Shown here: positions 8,316-17,822 of the stretch, piece after piece
Layout of the letters: every line of letters begins with the position of its first letter
Numbering within the stretch: position 1 is the first letter of the stretch
NCBI RefSeq assembly: GCF_000428845.1
Contig: NZ_AUAS01000013.1
Span: 124,001 to 188,000 of the forward strand
DNA: 64,000 bases
Reading direction: 5' to 3'
Origin: Dyadobacter alkalitolerans DSM 23607
Lineage (GTDB): Bacteria; Bacteroidota; Bacteroidia; Cytophagales; Spirosomataceae
Program-made: the position numbers and the translations under genes
Notes under the pieces: generated by a model
Database searches by the model: none
Told to the model about the DNA's origin: nothing
Seen by the model: only the letters and a program-made list of their open reading frames with translations

Positions 8316-11300
8316 ATGATCCCTATCTATCTCAAAATCAAAGGTCTGTATTCCTACCAGACCGAGCAGGAAATCCATTTCAATGCGTTAACGGATGCAT
8401 CGCTGTTCGGGATTTTTGGTGCGGTAGGAAGCGGAAAATCATCCATTCTCGAAGCGATCACATTCGCCTTGTACGGCGACACCGAGCGGCTCAACAGCAA
8501 GGGAGACGACCGCACTTACAACATGATGAACCTGCGTTCGGATGAGTTATCCATTGATTTTGAATGCATTGCAGGGAAAAATGGAGATCGTTATCGCTTT
8601 ACCGTTCGTGGAAAACGGAATAGTAAAAATTTCAAAGACGTAAAAACCTTCGACCGTCGCGGCTATGTGTGGCAGGGCGAAAACTGGGTGCCGCTTCCGG
8701 AAAATGAGAATGCAGAAACGATCATTGGGCTGAGCTATGACAATTTTCGCAGGACAATCATTATTCCCCAGGGCCGTTTCCAGGAATTCATCGAGCTGCG
8801 CGACGCCGATCGGACGCGGATGATGAAAGAGCTTTTCCAGCTCGAAAAATACGATTTGAGCCGAAATGTAGGTTCACTAACCAAGCAAAATGACCTTGCC
8901 ACGTCCAATGTGGACGGCCAGCTAACCGGCTTAGGCGAAGTGACGGGTGAAATGGTGGCAGCGGAAGAAAAGCGGCGGGAAGAAGTCAGGCTTGAAATCC
9001 AGAAAGTAAGCGAAGAGCTGCGCATCCAAACCGAATTGGAAACGGCATTTCAAAAACTGAAATTGACCGCTGAAAAAGTCAGGTTGCTGCAAACGCAACT
9101 GCAAACATTAGAAGCCGAGCGTCCGGTTATGCTGGAACGGGAAGCGATGTTGAAGATATTCGAAACGTGCTCTATTCATTTCAAATCCATTTTAGATCAA
9201 AAAAATACATTGAATGCGGGCATCGCCCGGGATCAGAAAATAGTTGAAAACAACAAAATACGCCTGGACGAGCTCACAAAGCTGGCCGAAAAACAACAGG
9301 AATTACTAACCCGCCTGCAACCGCAATACGAAAAGCGTGAAGAACTGCTTGATACGGCGGATGAGCTCGAGAAGATCATTCAAATCCTTGATAACAGGGT
9401 TTCTGCGGAAAAAAGGAAAGAAGCGTTAACGCGTGGAAATGAGCAACTGAAAGAAAAAGAAGCATCCATAGCCCGCTTAACCAAACAAAAGCAGGAAAAA
9501 GAATCTGAAAATGAGCAGCGTAAAAATGCCCTTTCGGACATTCAGGAAATCAGTGAAATCAAGGCCTGGTTTACGACTTGCGATGCATTAATAGAAAAGC
9601 GGCAATCCGTAAAAATCGAAGCGGAAACATTGCAGGCGGACATTACTGCCCAGCAACAAATGTTAATTGCGAAAATCGACGACATTAAGTCCAAATTCCA
9701 GCTCAATGTCGCTGAAAATGCTTCATTAGAAGCTTTCCAGCAGGCTATCCAATCATTTTTAACCCATTCAGAAGCAGAAACGAAGGAGAAAAGCGGGGAA
9801 CTGCTTTCGCTTCATACCAAACTCGCATTACACCAATATGCGGGTGCGATCGTGGATGGTGAGCCTTGTCCATTGTGCGGTTCGGAGCATCATCCGGCTG
9901 TTTTGCATCCGGATCATGCTGTCGGAGAGCACATTAGAGTTGCGGAAGGCGCGCTTGCAACATTAGCCGCGCGGGAGAAAGCCATCCGCACATCCCAGGC
10001 GCCGGTTGAAAGAATTTACAATCAAATCGACAATCTTGAAAAGCTGAAAGCGACCATTAAGCAGCGCTGGATGGATGCAAAAACGCAGATTGAAGCACAT
10101 GAGAAGCTTTTTGTTTGGAATAAATTTGATAAAAATGATCGTGCGGGTTTTGAAAAGCATTTTACAGAGATTACTAAAAATCAGTCTGAAATAAAGGAGG
10201 CGGAGGCCGCGATTAAGGCTTTGTCTTTGCAAATCGAAACTGAGAATCTGGAAAAAACGGAGAAGATTGAGAAACCGTTGCAAAGTTTGAAAGATGAAAT
10301 CCTGCGCTTTGAAAACACAGTTCTAACGTTAGCAGGCCAACTTCAAAGGGTCAATTTGCGCGAATTTGACGATCAGCCCAAAGCAGCGATTTTAGAAAAA
10401 ATTACTGCTTTCAAAAGCAGTTACAAAGAAATCACCAGCCTTTTTGAAAAATCTGAAAAGGATCTCGATGGAGTGCAAAAAGAAAAAGATGTGCTCTCCG
10501 GTGCCCAGCAGACATTAAAAACAACACTGAATTCCAGCCAGCGCGACCTTGCTAAATTGCAAATCAATGTGGAAGCGCAGTTGAAAGCATTCGATTTCGA
10601 ATCCGAAGATCAGGTAAAAGCTATTTTGCAAAAGCCCATCCAGATTGAGTCCGAAAGAAAGGCGATTGAGACATTTAAATATGCTCTGGATACGACCTCG
10701 CGGGATCTGGAAAATCTTTTGAAGGAAAATACAGAGCAGCAATATGATCCCGAGCAGCACGAAACGGTCATTAAGGCGAAAGACACATTAACCGAAAGCC
10801 TCAATGCATTCCGCAAAGAAGAAGGCGGATTGGACCGGTTACTGAAAAAAATGGCCGAAGATCTGGCCAAAAAAGCAGCATTGCTAACCGAAAAAGCCCG
10901 TTTGCAATTACGGAGAGAACATCTGGACGATCTTACCAAGCTGTTCCGTTCCAGCGGTTTTGTGGATTATGCATCCAGCATTTACCTGCAAAATCTCATC
11001 CAGGCCGCCAACCATCGCTTCCATCAAATGACGCATCAGCAGCTGCATCTGGAATTGGGCGAAAGCAACAGTTTCTGGGTCCGCGATTTGCTCAACGGCG
11101 GACATCTGCGCTTGCTGAAAACATTATCAGGCGGCCAGAAATTTCAGGCCGCGCTGTCATTAGCACTAGCCCTTGCCGATCACATTCACGTCCGGAACGG
11201 CTCGAAGCATAATTTCTTCTTCCTGGATGAAGGCTTTGGCTCGTTGGATAAAAATGCATTGCAAACTGTTTTTGAGACCCTGAAATCCCTGCGAAAAGAA

Positions 11301-11414
11301 AACCGGATAGTTGGCATTATCAGCCATGTGGAGGACCTGCAACAGGAAATCCAGACGTATCTGAGCATTGAGGAAACCGAAGAAGGCAGCCGGATTGTGC
11401 CCAGTTGGAAGTGA
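8316..11414 (+). CDS. sbcC: DNA double-strand break repair nuclease ATPase subunit SbcC
   Basis: A 1032-residue SMC/Rad50-like ATPase. Walker A is GAVGSGKSS near residue 38; two long Glu/Lys-rich coiled coils flank a zinc-hook C518-x-x-C521 (CPLCGSEHHP). The C-terminal head has the ABC signature LSGGQKFQAALSLALALAD and Walker B FFFLDEGFGSLD. With the SbcD nuclease it opens hairpins and trims protein-blocked ends. sbcD usually precedes sbcC; here the upstream gene is GH3 and no sbcD is in the window. The gene ends 10 bp before a long inverted repeat. Confidence 0.95.
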   Translation: MIPIYLKIKGLYSYQTEQEIHFNALTDASLFGIFGAVGSGKSSILEAITFALYGDTERLNSKGDDRTYNMMNLRSDELSIDFECIAGKNGDRYRFTVRGKRNSKNFKDVKTFDRRGYVWQGENWVPLPENENAETIIGLSYDNFRRTIIIPQGRFQEFIELRDADRTRMMKELFQLEKYDLSRNVGSLTKQNDLATSNVDGQLTGLGEVTGEMVAAEEKRREEVRLEIQKVSEELRIQTELETAFQKLKLTAEKVRLLQTQLQTLEAERPVMLEREAMLKIFETCSIHFKSILDQKNTLNAGIARDQKIVENNKIRLDELTKLAEKQQELLTRLQPQYEKREELLDTADELEKIIQILDNRVSAEKRKEALTRGNEQLKEKEASIARLTKQKQEKESENEQRKNALSDIQEISEIKAWFTTCDALIEKRQSVKIEAETLQADITAQQQMLIAKIDDIKSKFQLNVAENASLEAFQQAIQSFLTHSEAETKEKSGELLSLHTKLALHQYAGAIVDGEPCPLCGSEHHPAVLHPDHAVGEHIRVAEGALATLAAREKAIRTSQAPVERIYNQIDNLEKLKATIKQRWMDAKTQIEAHEKLFVWNKFDKNDRAGFEKHFTEITKNQSEIKEAEAAIKALSLQIETENLEKTEKIEKPLQSLKDEILRFENTVLTLAGQLQRVNLREFDDQPKAAILEKITAFKSSYKEITSLFEKSEKDLDGVQKEKDVLSGAQQTLKTTLNSSQRDLAKLQINVEAQLKAFDFESEDQVKAILQKPIQIESERKAIETFKYALDTTSRDLENLLKENTEQQYDPEQHETVIKAKDTLTESLNAFRKEEGGLDRLLKKMAEDLAKKAALLTEKARLQLRREHLDDLTKLFRSSGFVDYASSIYLQNLIQAANHRFHQMTHQQLHLELGESNSFWVRDLLNGGHLRLLKTLSGGQKFQAALSLALALADHIHVRNGSKHNFFFLDEGFGSLDKNALQTVFETLKSLRKENRIVGIISHVEDLQQEIQTYLSIEETEEGSRIVPSWK

Positions 11415-11423
11415 AGCAGGGAT

Positions 11424-11504
11424 TGTCACGCTGAGCGGAGCCGAAGTGAAGGCAGGACGGTATCCTTCGTCCCTAGCGACATTTCGACTACGCTCAATGT
11501 GACA
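11424..11504. repeat. Long imperfect inverted repeat between convergent genes (REP-like, possible bidirectional terminator)
   Basis: Outer arms of about 25 bp face each other: TGTCACGCTGAGCGGAGCCG onward at 11424-11448 and CATTTCGACTACGCTCAATG onward ending GTGACA at 11504. Repeats of this family (TGTCA..TGAGCG..GTCGAA) are common between genes in Bacteroidota. It lies in the 100 bp between sbcC (+) and the barrel protein (-), where a shared transcription end would be expected. Only one copy was seen in the window. Confidence 0.8.
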
Positions 11505-11514
11505 GCATTACGTC

Positions 11515-12624
11515 CTAAAACCAGCGACTTACACTAAACGATATCAGATAATCTGCAAATGCAGCGTCGCCATGCGATTTTCCAGTAACATCCTGCTTGT
11601 CAGCATAGCTTTTCGTCCTGTTGCGGTAGAGGGCGATGGGGACGGAGAGGGATGCTGAAAATTTGTTTTTGATGTAGGCAACGCCTGGTTCGCCGGAAAT
11701 CACGTATCCCGGACGGCGGTAACCCTTGCTGCTGCCGATCAGGTCGTCAGAAGGAACGCCTTCGGCGCGACCGCCTAGTAATACGGAAAATCCACCACCT
11801 AATGACTGGCTTACACCAAGGCGGGCTGCAAATTGGTCTACGGCAGCGAAATAGCCTACGATGGGGTCGATAGTCGCTGATTGCGGGTTCCGGTTGACGC
11901 CGTTATGCTCTTTGGGATTGGACAAATAGAAACCGTTGAAATATAGTGCCGTGCGGGGCGTAAAAGAAAGGTATCCCTGCGTTTCCAGAAAAAATCCGAC
12001 AGCGCCATCGCCCAATTGGATGGACTGATCCACCGGTTTTACGATTGTGTAATCATTGCCTTCTTTGTCCAGCTTGTGAAATTCACCTTCCACCGCCTTG
12101 TCGCCCGTTGGAAGTTTTATGCCACCGCCGATAGCAACATTGAATTTCGGCATCTTCATGGGATCCCGTAACCAGTAACTTGTAGAAATTCTCAAGTCAC
12201 CAATTCCTTTGGAGCTTGTATGAAAGCGTTTTTGCTCCGGATTGGCCGTAATGGCATTTCCATAGTGTTCGTATAGCGACGAGCGGTCATTGTGCTGAAC
12301 AGGCAATGTTACCGAAATAGACCAACGCATATTAGGCTGATAAGTAAGTCCTAGATCCAGTGCATGCGCCACATTGATCACTTCCGTTCCCTGCTCCACG
12401 CGCTCCTTCTCTTCATGGTCGCCGCGGAAATGTTTGTATGACCTGAAAAAGCGATATCCGGCATTCACCTGGAATTTACCGTTTTGTTGTTTAAAGAAAT
12501 CTGCAGAAGTCGCGCCGGCATGGCTCATGCCGCGAATTGCCACACAGCCTTGGGCGAAAATCTCATTTGAAAATTGCGTGATCAAAAGGCACACCGTAAA
12601 CAGGAGTGTAAATATGTTTTTCAT
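11515..12624 (-). CDS. Putative outer-membrane beta-barrel protein
   Basis: A 369-residue protein with a signal peptide (to about residue 24, SNEIFA) and alternating hydrophobic/polar strands throughout (INAGYRFF-like, LDLGLTYQPNMRWSISVTLP, GDLRISTSYWL), ending in VSRWF with a terminal aromatic residue as in barrel proteins. Resembles uncharacterised transporter-type barrels of the phenol-degradation MetA group in general shape. Ligand unknown. It is 92 bp downstream of a small exported protein on the same strand and is probably in its operon. Confidence 0.7.
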   Translation of the reverse strand: MKNIFTLLFTVCLLITQFSNEIFAQGCVAIRGMSHAGATSADFFKQQNGKFQVNAGYRFFRSYKHFRGDHEEKERVEQGTEVINVAHALDLGLTYQPNMRWSISVTLPVQHNDRSSLYEHYGNAITANPEQKRFHTSSKGIGDLRISTSYWLRDPMKMPKFNVAIGGGIKLPTGDKAVEGEFHKLDKEGNDYTIVKPVDQSIQLGDGAVGFFLETQGYLSFTPRTALYFNGFYLSNPKEHNGVNRNPQSATIDPIVGYFAAVDQFAARLGVSQSLGGGFSVLLGGRAEGVPSDDLIGSSKGYRRPGYVISGEPGVAYIKNKFSASLSVPIALYRNRTKSYADKQDVTGKSHGDAAFADYLISFSVSRWF

Positions 12625-12716
12625 TGTCTTAAATTTTTAGAATATAAAATGGAACATAGCAGCAGCAATTCCCAAACAGGAAGCTGAGCCACAGTTATTT
12701 ATAAAGTCCTTAAAAA

Positions 12717-13262
12717 TTAAGACAATTCAGGCGGAGGCGATTCGGCCAAACGGGGGGAAGATGGTAATAAAGCAAAATAGTCGGGGAAAGAAACGGAATT
12801 GGTCAGCTGATAACATTCAAAGGCCAGCGGTGAGCGCGTTTCAATGGGCAAATAACTTTTGACCAGGTCATTAAGTAGTTTGAGTGCTCGCTTAGATGGT
12901 GATTTTTTAGCTAGATCAGTTTCCGGCAAATCATTCATACTGCCCGCTAGCTCAAAGAACCGTTCACGCGCCGAGGCGTTGGACTGGAGTGTGACGAACA
13001 GCGTATCGTTCTCGATTTTTTGATGAACAACATTGTAAAATTCACCATCTTTTTTGATCAGCCCGGCTGCTCCATCTTCGTTTTCCCAGGAAGTCGTATA
13101 AGGAAGAGACGGCGCAGGAATGGCCAGAACTTCGTGTTTTGACGCAATTTCGGACTTTTGGGCAGTTTCAAATTCCCTATCAAAACATAGCACGGCAACA
13201 GCTAGTCCAAACGTGTTGTACAAGAGTAAACCCAGAAGCGCTATGGATAGAAGTCTTTTCAA
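12717..13262 (-). CDS. Small exported or membrane-anchored hypothetical protein (TTG start)
   Basis: 181 residues, not recognised as a characterised family. A hydrophobic N-terminus (LLSIALLGLLLYNTFGLAVAVL) serves as a signal or anchor; the middle part (GLIKKDGEFYNVVHQKIENDTLFV) looks like a short beta domain; the C-terminus is Pro-rich (ESPPPELS). The frame has no ATG between the upstream stop at 13296-13298 and the hydrophobic segment, so TTG at 13262 is taken as the start. A TATTTTTG -7 box at 13286-13279 agrees with that. Probably co-transcribed with the barrel gene downstream. Confidence 0.65.
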   Translation of the reverse strand: MKRLLSIALLGLLLYNTFGLAVAVLCFDREFETAQKSEIASKHEVLAIPAPSLPYTTSWENEDGAAGLIKKDGEFYNVVHQKIENDTLFVTLQSNASARERFFELAGSMNDLPETDLAKKSPSKRALKLLNDLVKSYLPIETRSPLAFECYQLTNSVSFPDYFALLPSSPRLAESPPPELS

Positions 13263-13278
13263 AAAGTCTAAATTTTTC

Positions 13279-13286
13279 CAAAAATA
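13279..13286 (-). promoter_or_regulatory. -7 promoter element for the minus-strand gene at 13262
   Basis: Minus-strand TATTTTTG matches TAnnTTTG exactly and would start transcription about 10 nt before the TTG start codon. No clear TTG at -33. Confidence 0.45.
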
Positions 13287-13358
13287 GTATAGTATTTACG
13301 ATTTATCTATATACGCTGATATTTAATAATGGTTTGTGGGTGTAAACGCAGCCTATCG

Positions 13359-13386
13359 TTGCATGTAACATTAAAATGTATATTTG
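13359..13386 (+). promoter_or_regulatory. Bacteroidota-type promoter of the amino-sugar operon
   Basis: TTG (13359-13361), a 17-nt spacer and TATATTTG (13379-13386). It lies inside the longest reading of the first gene (ATG 13376), which supports the later ATG at 13412. Confidence 0.6.
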
Positions 13387-13411
13387 GGTACAATTTGCCC
13401 TACACGAGTTT

Positions 13412-14611
13412 ATGCTTTTTGAGAATTTCTACGAGTCTTTTAGTTTTTGGTTTGCAGCGAAATTATCGGACAAAAACTGGTTGTTGAAACTGGCGCTTTT
13501 CTCTGTCCTGATTTCTCTTTTTCTAGCATTTCCGCCGTATTCGCTGCTTGTCTCGCATCTGAAAACCAATGGTGTAAGGCTGGATGCATGGGTTTTTATC
13601 CAAAATCAGGCACAAGATCTTTTTCATCCGAAAGACATGGACTACGATGTCCGCCGTGAAAATATGATCCTGAGATGGACATTGCCGTTCCTGTCGTTCA
13701 TTACCAACCATAATGTAGTCCTGATCCTGGTGGCGCAGGCGTTATGCGGCGTATTATTTCTTCATAATATTGGCAAGTATATTTTTAAGGTTTCGGGGGA
13801 CAAAGTCATCACCGGTTTTTTTGTCCTCGGCATTGCAAATATCTTCGTCAGCGTCTGGACATTCGCAGACATTCACGGCTACGGCGATGGTTTTGCCTAT
13901 TTTTTCTTGCTGACAGCATTGCTCAGCCGTAACCCTTTCGTCATTTTTATTTCATTACAAATCGCCTTTTTTACGGACGAGCGAGCGGTTGTCGCGGGCG
14001 GTTATCTGTTGCTTTGGTGGATTGTTGTAAAAGCTTACGAAAAGAACAATTTCAGCCTTTCAGGGATGATTAAGGCAGGATTGCTGGGCGAGAGTGCTGT
14101 TGTATGGGTCGCCTGGATCTGTTATTTTGGGGTCCGGAACTATGTTCTGGCCACCTACTTTCCCAATCACAGCTATTCAACCATCGGAACGCCCGTTTTA
14201 TTTGCCAGCGCACACCGGAACGGGCTTGGCAGCAGCATCTGGTCGGCTTTTGAAGGGACCTGGCTGTTAATGGGAAGTGCTTTGCTGGCGTTGTTCCTGA
14301 CCAGGCGTTACTGGCTGATCGGCGCATTGTTCATTGGTTTTTCAATCCTCGTAGCAACAGGCATTTACGTACACGATATCGACCGGGCGCTTTCCTATGG
14401 CTTTCCTTTTATCCTTGCCGCATTTTTTATTTTGTATAAAACGGCGTCCTTATCGTCATTGAAGCTTATACTTTTTTTTACAATGCTCATTTGTGTCGGG
14501 CATCCGCAGGTTTTTTATATGGGTTATAACAAGATATTATGGCTGGAACCACTTCCTATGAAGTTATTCATGCTGTTGGATCAAATGATGTCCTGGAATC
14601 TATTTCGCTGA
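13412..14611 (+). CDS. Polytopic membrane protein, possible GT-C type glycosyltransferase
   Basis: 399 residues with about ten hydrophobic helices spread over the whole length and no soluble domain. A long first external loop after helix 1 holds several acids (DMDYDVRREN), the layout seen in GT-C glycosyltransferases that use lipid-linked sugars; no exact family match is claimed. ATG 13412 is preferred to 13376 because the promoter overlaps the earlier one. It is followed after 34 bp by the ketoisomerase gene and leads an operon that also has a polyprenyl-phosphate-type glycosyltransferase, which fits a role in moving or transferring that sugar (inference). Confidence 0.65.
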   Translation: MLFENFYESFSFWFAAKLSDKNWLLKLALFSVLISLFLAFPPYSLLVSHLKTNGVRLDAWVFIQNQAQDLFHPKDMDYDVRRENMILRWTLPFLSFITNHNVVLILVAQALCGVLFLHNIGKYIFKVSGDKVITGFFVLGIANIFVSVWTFADIHGYGDGFAYFFLLTALLSRNPFVIFISLQIAFFTDERAVVAGGYLLLWWIVVKAYEKNNFSLSGMIKAGLLGESAVVWVAWICYFGVRNYVLATYFPNHSYSTIGTPVLFASAHRNGLGSSIWSAFEGTWLLMGSALLALFLTRRYWLIGALFIGFSILVATGIYVHDIDRALSYGFPFILAAFFILYKTASLSSLKLILFFTMLICVGHPQVFYMGYNKILWLEPLPMKLFMLLDQMMSWNLFR

Positions 14612-14645
14612 AAATTATAAAACGCTCTTACCTGTAAATCTCTTT

Positions 14646-15032
14646 ATGCCACTATTAGTTGAGTTAAACACCTTCAATACCGGTGCAGGCAATCTGACGG
14701 TCTTTGAAAAGATCATCCCGGGCACAATCAAACGTGTATTTTACATTTATGGAGCCGGGGAAACCCAGCGTGGCGGACACAGGCATCACAAAACGTGGAA
14801 TGCGCTGATCTGTATTCACGGAAGCTGTCGGGTGTATTCCAATGATGGAGAAAAAGAGGAGTATTTCAATCTCGATAACCCTGCTTCCTGTCTCATTCTG
14901 GAACCCAAAGACTGGCACATTATGGACTCATTTACGCAAGACGCCATCCTGCTGGTGCTTTCCAACGAGTACTACGACGTTGCCGACTACATTGACGAAC
15001 CATATTTGCAGAAACACACCGTATCGCAATGA
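14646..15032 (+). CDS. FdtA/QdtA-type dTDP-4-oxo-6-deoxyhexose 3,4-ketoisomerase (cupin)
   Basis: A 128-residue single cupin. The His-rich motif [21 protein letters not shown]-type stretch (about residues 42-60) and the C-terminal LEPKDWHIM then [12 protein letters not shown] match the FdtA/QdtA/WxcM group, which shifts the keto group of dTDP-4-oxo-6-deoxyglucose from C4 to C3. That product is the substrate for 3-amination by the enzyme encoded next, whose ATG overlaps this stop (ATGA, 15029-15032). Which epimer (Fuc3 or Qui3 series) cannot be told from sequence. Confidence 0.85.
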   Translation: MPLLVELNTFNTGAGNLTVFEKIIPGTIKRVFYIYGAGETQRGGHRHHKTWNALICIHGSCRVYSNDGEKEEYFNLDNPASCLILEPKDWHIMDSFTQDAILLVLSNEYYDVADYIDEPYLQKHTVSQ

Positions 15033-16126
15033 TCCCTTTCCTGGATTTGAACGAGGTTAATGCACCTTACCTTGATGCCATTGAAGAAGCCTCGCTGCGG
15101 GTTATCCGCTCGGGCTGGTATATTCTGGGAAATGAGCTGAAAGCTTTTGAGAAATCATTTGCAAGTTATTGTGGCGTGGCACATTGCGTGGGCGTAGCCA
15201 ATGGCCTTGATGCCATTAGTTTGATTCTCATGGCTTACGAATTTCCCGGGGAGAGCGAGATAATTGTTCCTGCAAACACCTATATCGCATCGGTTTTACC
15301 GGTCGCTTATTTAGGGTTTAAACCCATTTTTGTCGAGCCGGATCCGGTTACAATGCTTTTGGATCCTGATAAAATTGCTGAAAAGATCACCTCAAAAACC
15401 AGGGCGATCATTGCAGTCGATCTTTACGGGCGCATTTGCGAAATGGAACCGATCATGGCGCTTGCCCGAATGCATGGCCTGAAAGTAATTACCGACGCCG
15501 CCCAGGCGCACGGTGCGATCTATCAAAATAAAAAAGCCGGCAGCATGGCCGACGCAACAGCATTCAGTTTTTATCCTACCAAAAATCTGGGTGCCCTTGG
15601 TGACGCGGGTGCTGTTACAACCGCAGACGAAGCGCTGGCTGAAAAGATCCGATATCTGCGTAATTACGGGTCGCAGGTTCGGTATAAAAATGATTATCAG
15701 GGTGTTAATAGTCGGCTGGATGAAATTCAGGCTGCGATATTAAATGTCAAACTTCCCTTTCTCGACGCGGAAAATGCTCGGAGAAGAGAAATTGCAGCGC
15801 GTTATTTAAGTGAAATCAATGTAACAGATTTGATTTTACCGCCAGCTGACCGCATTCAGGACGATGCGTGGCATTTGTTTGTGAGCAGGCATGCGGATCG
15901 CTCCAAATTTATCGCATATCTGGATGCTAATGGCATTCAAACCAATGTGCATTATCCGTTGCCCATCCATAAGCAGCAGGCTTTTTCGGAATATAACGAT
16001 TTGATATTGCCGATAACGGAAAGAATTCACAACGAAGTGATTAGTTTGCCATTAAATGCGGTGCTAACGAACGAGAAGGTTACTTATATCATTCAAACCG
16101 TTAATCAATTCGATTATCAGCAATGA
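15029..16126 (+). CDS. DegT/DnrJ/EryC1 aminotransferase, FdtB/QdtB-like (3-amino-3,6-dideoxyhexose)
   Basis: A 365-residue PLP enzyme with PLP lysine K185 in [13 protein letters not shown], the cofactor Asp in [11 protein letters not shown], and the typical start MIPFLDLNE. Paired with a 3,4-ketoisomerase, it should aminate C3 of a dTDP-3-oxo-6-deoxyhexose using glutamate. It overlaps both neighbours by 4 bp. No 3-N-acetyltransferase (FdtC/QdtC) is present; the only tailoring enzyme is the methyltransferase two genes later. Confidence 0.9.
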   Translation: MIPFLDLNEVNAPYLDAIEEASLRVIRSGWYILGNELKAFEKSFASYCGVAHCVGVANGLDAISLILMAYEFPGESEIIVPANTYIASVLPVAYLGFKPIFVEPDPVTMLLDPDKIAEKITSKTRAIIAVDLYGRICEMEPIMALARMHGLKVITDAAQAHGAIYQNKKAGSMADATAFSFYPTKNLGALGDAGAVTTADEALAEKIRYLRNYGSQVRYKNDYQGVNSRLDEIQAAILNVKLPFLDAENARRREIAARYLSEINVTDLILPPADRIQDDAWHLFVSRHADRSKFIAYLDANGIQTNVHYPLPIHKQQAFSEYNDLILPITERIHNEVISLPLNAVLTNEKVTYIIQTVNQFDYQQ

Positions 16127-17043
16127 AATTATCCGTTGTCATTCCGGTATATAACAGCGAAAAAACGATCGGGCCGCTCGTGAAAACTTTGCAGACCGCA
16201 TTGGCGGAGGTCAGTTTTGAAATAGTGATGGTAAATGACGGCAGCAGGGATGGCTCGGAAAAAGTTTGCAAGCAACTGGCTGAGCATTATGCCAATGTCC
16301 GTTTCATTTCGCTGCGCCGGAATTACGGCGAATTCAATGCCGTCATTTGCGGCCTGAACTGGGCATACGGCGATTATTGCGTCATGATCGACGATGATTT
16401 TCAGAACCCGCCGGAAGAGATTTTGAAACTGATAAAAGTGGCCGAAAACGATGGTAATGACGTTGTTTACACTTATTATTCCAAAAAAGAACATTCAGTA
16501 GGGCGTAATCTAGGAAGCAAGCTGGTCAACTGGCTCACGAGTTATCTGCTGAACAAACCAAAGGACCTTTACTTGTCGAGTTTCAAGCTGATCCGTCAGG
16601 AGGTTGTGCAGGAAATTACGAAATACAAAGGCCCTTACCCATACATTGACGGGCTCATTTTCAGGATCACACGCAACATCGGAACCGTTCAGGTTACCCA
16701 TTTAAAGCGGGAAGAGGGAACCTCCAATTATACCTGGCAGAAGCTTATTTCCTTGTTTCTCAATATCTTATTTTGCTATTCCTCTCTTCCTATCCGCATA
16801 TTTTTGCCCATCGGTCTGGGTTTGTCCCTGTTTGGATTTCTGCTGCTTTGCTATCTTACCATACAATGGGTGATGGGGCCTGATCCAAAAGGCTGGCAAG
16901 TCGTCACCGCAACATTAATCTCCATCGGCGGCATTCAATGTACATTACTGAGTGTTTTGGGAGAGTATATCGGTAAAAGTTTTATGGCGCAGAGTGGTCA
17001 GCCTCAATATGTTATAAAATACAATAGCGCGGAGGCCATATGA
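16123..17043 (+). CDS. Family 2 glycosyltransferase, polyprenyl-phosphate type (GtrB/DPM1-like)
   Basis: 306 residues. The catalytic GT-A domain comes first ([27 protein letters not shown], metal/nucleotide acids D90-D92 in MIDDDFQNP, then [11 protein letters not shown]). Two C-terminal membrane helices follow (about 225-290). This is the layout of enzymes that put a sugar on undecaprenyl or dolichyl phosphate at the inner leaflet. In this operon the donor is probably the dTDP-amino sugar (inference). It overlaps the flanking genes by 4 bp on each side. Confidence 0.88.
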   Translation: MKLSVVIPVYNSEKTIGPLVKTLQTALAEVSFEIVMVNDGSRDGSEKVCKQLAEHYANVRFISLRRNYGEFNAVICGLNWAYGDYCVMIDDDFQNPPEEILKLIKVAENDGNDVVYTYYSKKEHSVGRNLGSKLVNWLTSYLLNKPKDLYLSSFKLIRQEVVQEITKYKGPYPYIDGLIFRITRNIGTVQVTHLKREEGTSNYTWQKLISLFLNILFCYSSLPIRIFLPIGLGLSLFGFLLLCYLTIQWVMGPDPKGWQVVTATLISIGGIQCTLLSVLGEYIGKSFMAQSGQPQYVIKYNSAEAI

Positions 17044-17810
17044 TTAATAACAGACTCGAGTACCAGCGCATGTATGAGGTGGAGCGGTCGCTATGGTGGT
17101 ATCAGGTGCTGCACGAAAAGGTTTTAAATGCGATTAAAGCGCATTTCGGCATTGGTAAGCATAACCTCAAAATACTCGATGCTGCGTGCGGAACGGGCGG
17201 TCTACTGTCATTTCTGAGAGACGCCGGCTATGCCGATCTTGCCGGATTTGACTATTCGCAGCACGCCATTGATTTTTCCCGGGAGCGAAATCTGAATGTT
17301 CGTTTCGGCGATTTAAAGAACGTCAATGCATTCCAGCCGGGCGAGACGTTTGACCTGATCTCCTGCAACGATGCGCTTTATTTCCTAACCGATGAAGAGA
17401 TCATTCAGGCGTTAGCAGCATTCAAAAGAAAGCTTAACAAAAATGGCCTGATCATTATTAACATCCATGCGTTTGAAGCCTTTTCCGGCACACATGACTT
17501 GGCCGTTGGGAGTTTCAGGAGGTTTAAACTGGAACAATTTATACATTATGCAAAAGCCTCAGGATTAGTCATCGAGCACAACACTTACTGGCCCTTCGCA
17601 TTGTCTCTGCCCATTTTAGCTGTCCGGCAATGGCAAAATTACCAGATCCGCAAGCAGAAAATCAATACGGAACATTTAGATTCGGACGTGAAATTTCCTG
17701 GTAAACTGGTCAATTCCATTTTAAAAGGGATCACCAAAACCGAGCAGTTCCTGATCCCGAGAGCGCCATTTGGCAGCTCTTTGTTTATGACATTGGTTTC
17801 CAAAGATTAG
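17040..17810 (+). CDS. Class I SAM-dependent methyltransferase
   Basis: 256 residues. Motif I is LDAACGTGG at about 46-54, followed by LAGFDYSQHAIDFSRER and NVRFGDLKN. The N-terminal MYEVERSLWWYQVLHEKV is typical of methyltransferases found with sugar and lipid glycosylation genes. It is coupled by a 4-bp overlap to the glycosyltransferase. Isomerase, 3-aminotransferase and methyltransferase together recall the TylIa/TylB/TylM1 set that makes the N-methylated amino sugar mycaminose, so N-methylation of the 3-amino group is possible. O- or lipid methylation cannot be excluded. Confidence 0.82.
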   Translation: MINNRLEYQRMYEVERSLWWYQVLHEKVLNAIKAHFGIGKHNLKILDAACGTGGLLSFLRDAGYADLAGFDYSQHAIDFSRERNLNVRFGDLKNVNAFQPGETFDLISCNDALYFLTDEEIIQALAAFKRKLNKNGLIIINIHAFEAFSGTHDLAVGSFRRFKLEQFIHYAKASGLVIEHNTYWPFALSLPILAVRQWQNYQIRKQKINTEHLDSDVKFPGKLVNSILKGITKTEQFLIPRAPFGSSLFMTLVSKD

Positions 17811-17822
17811 CAATCGCACTGG

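Noticed and set aside
13376-13411. Longer start of the membrane protein at 13376
   Set aside because: The -7 box TATATTTG lies inside it.
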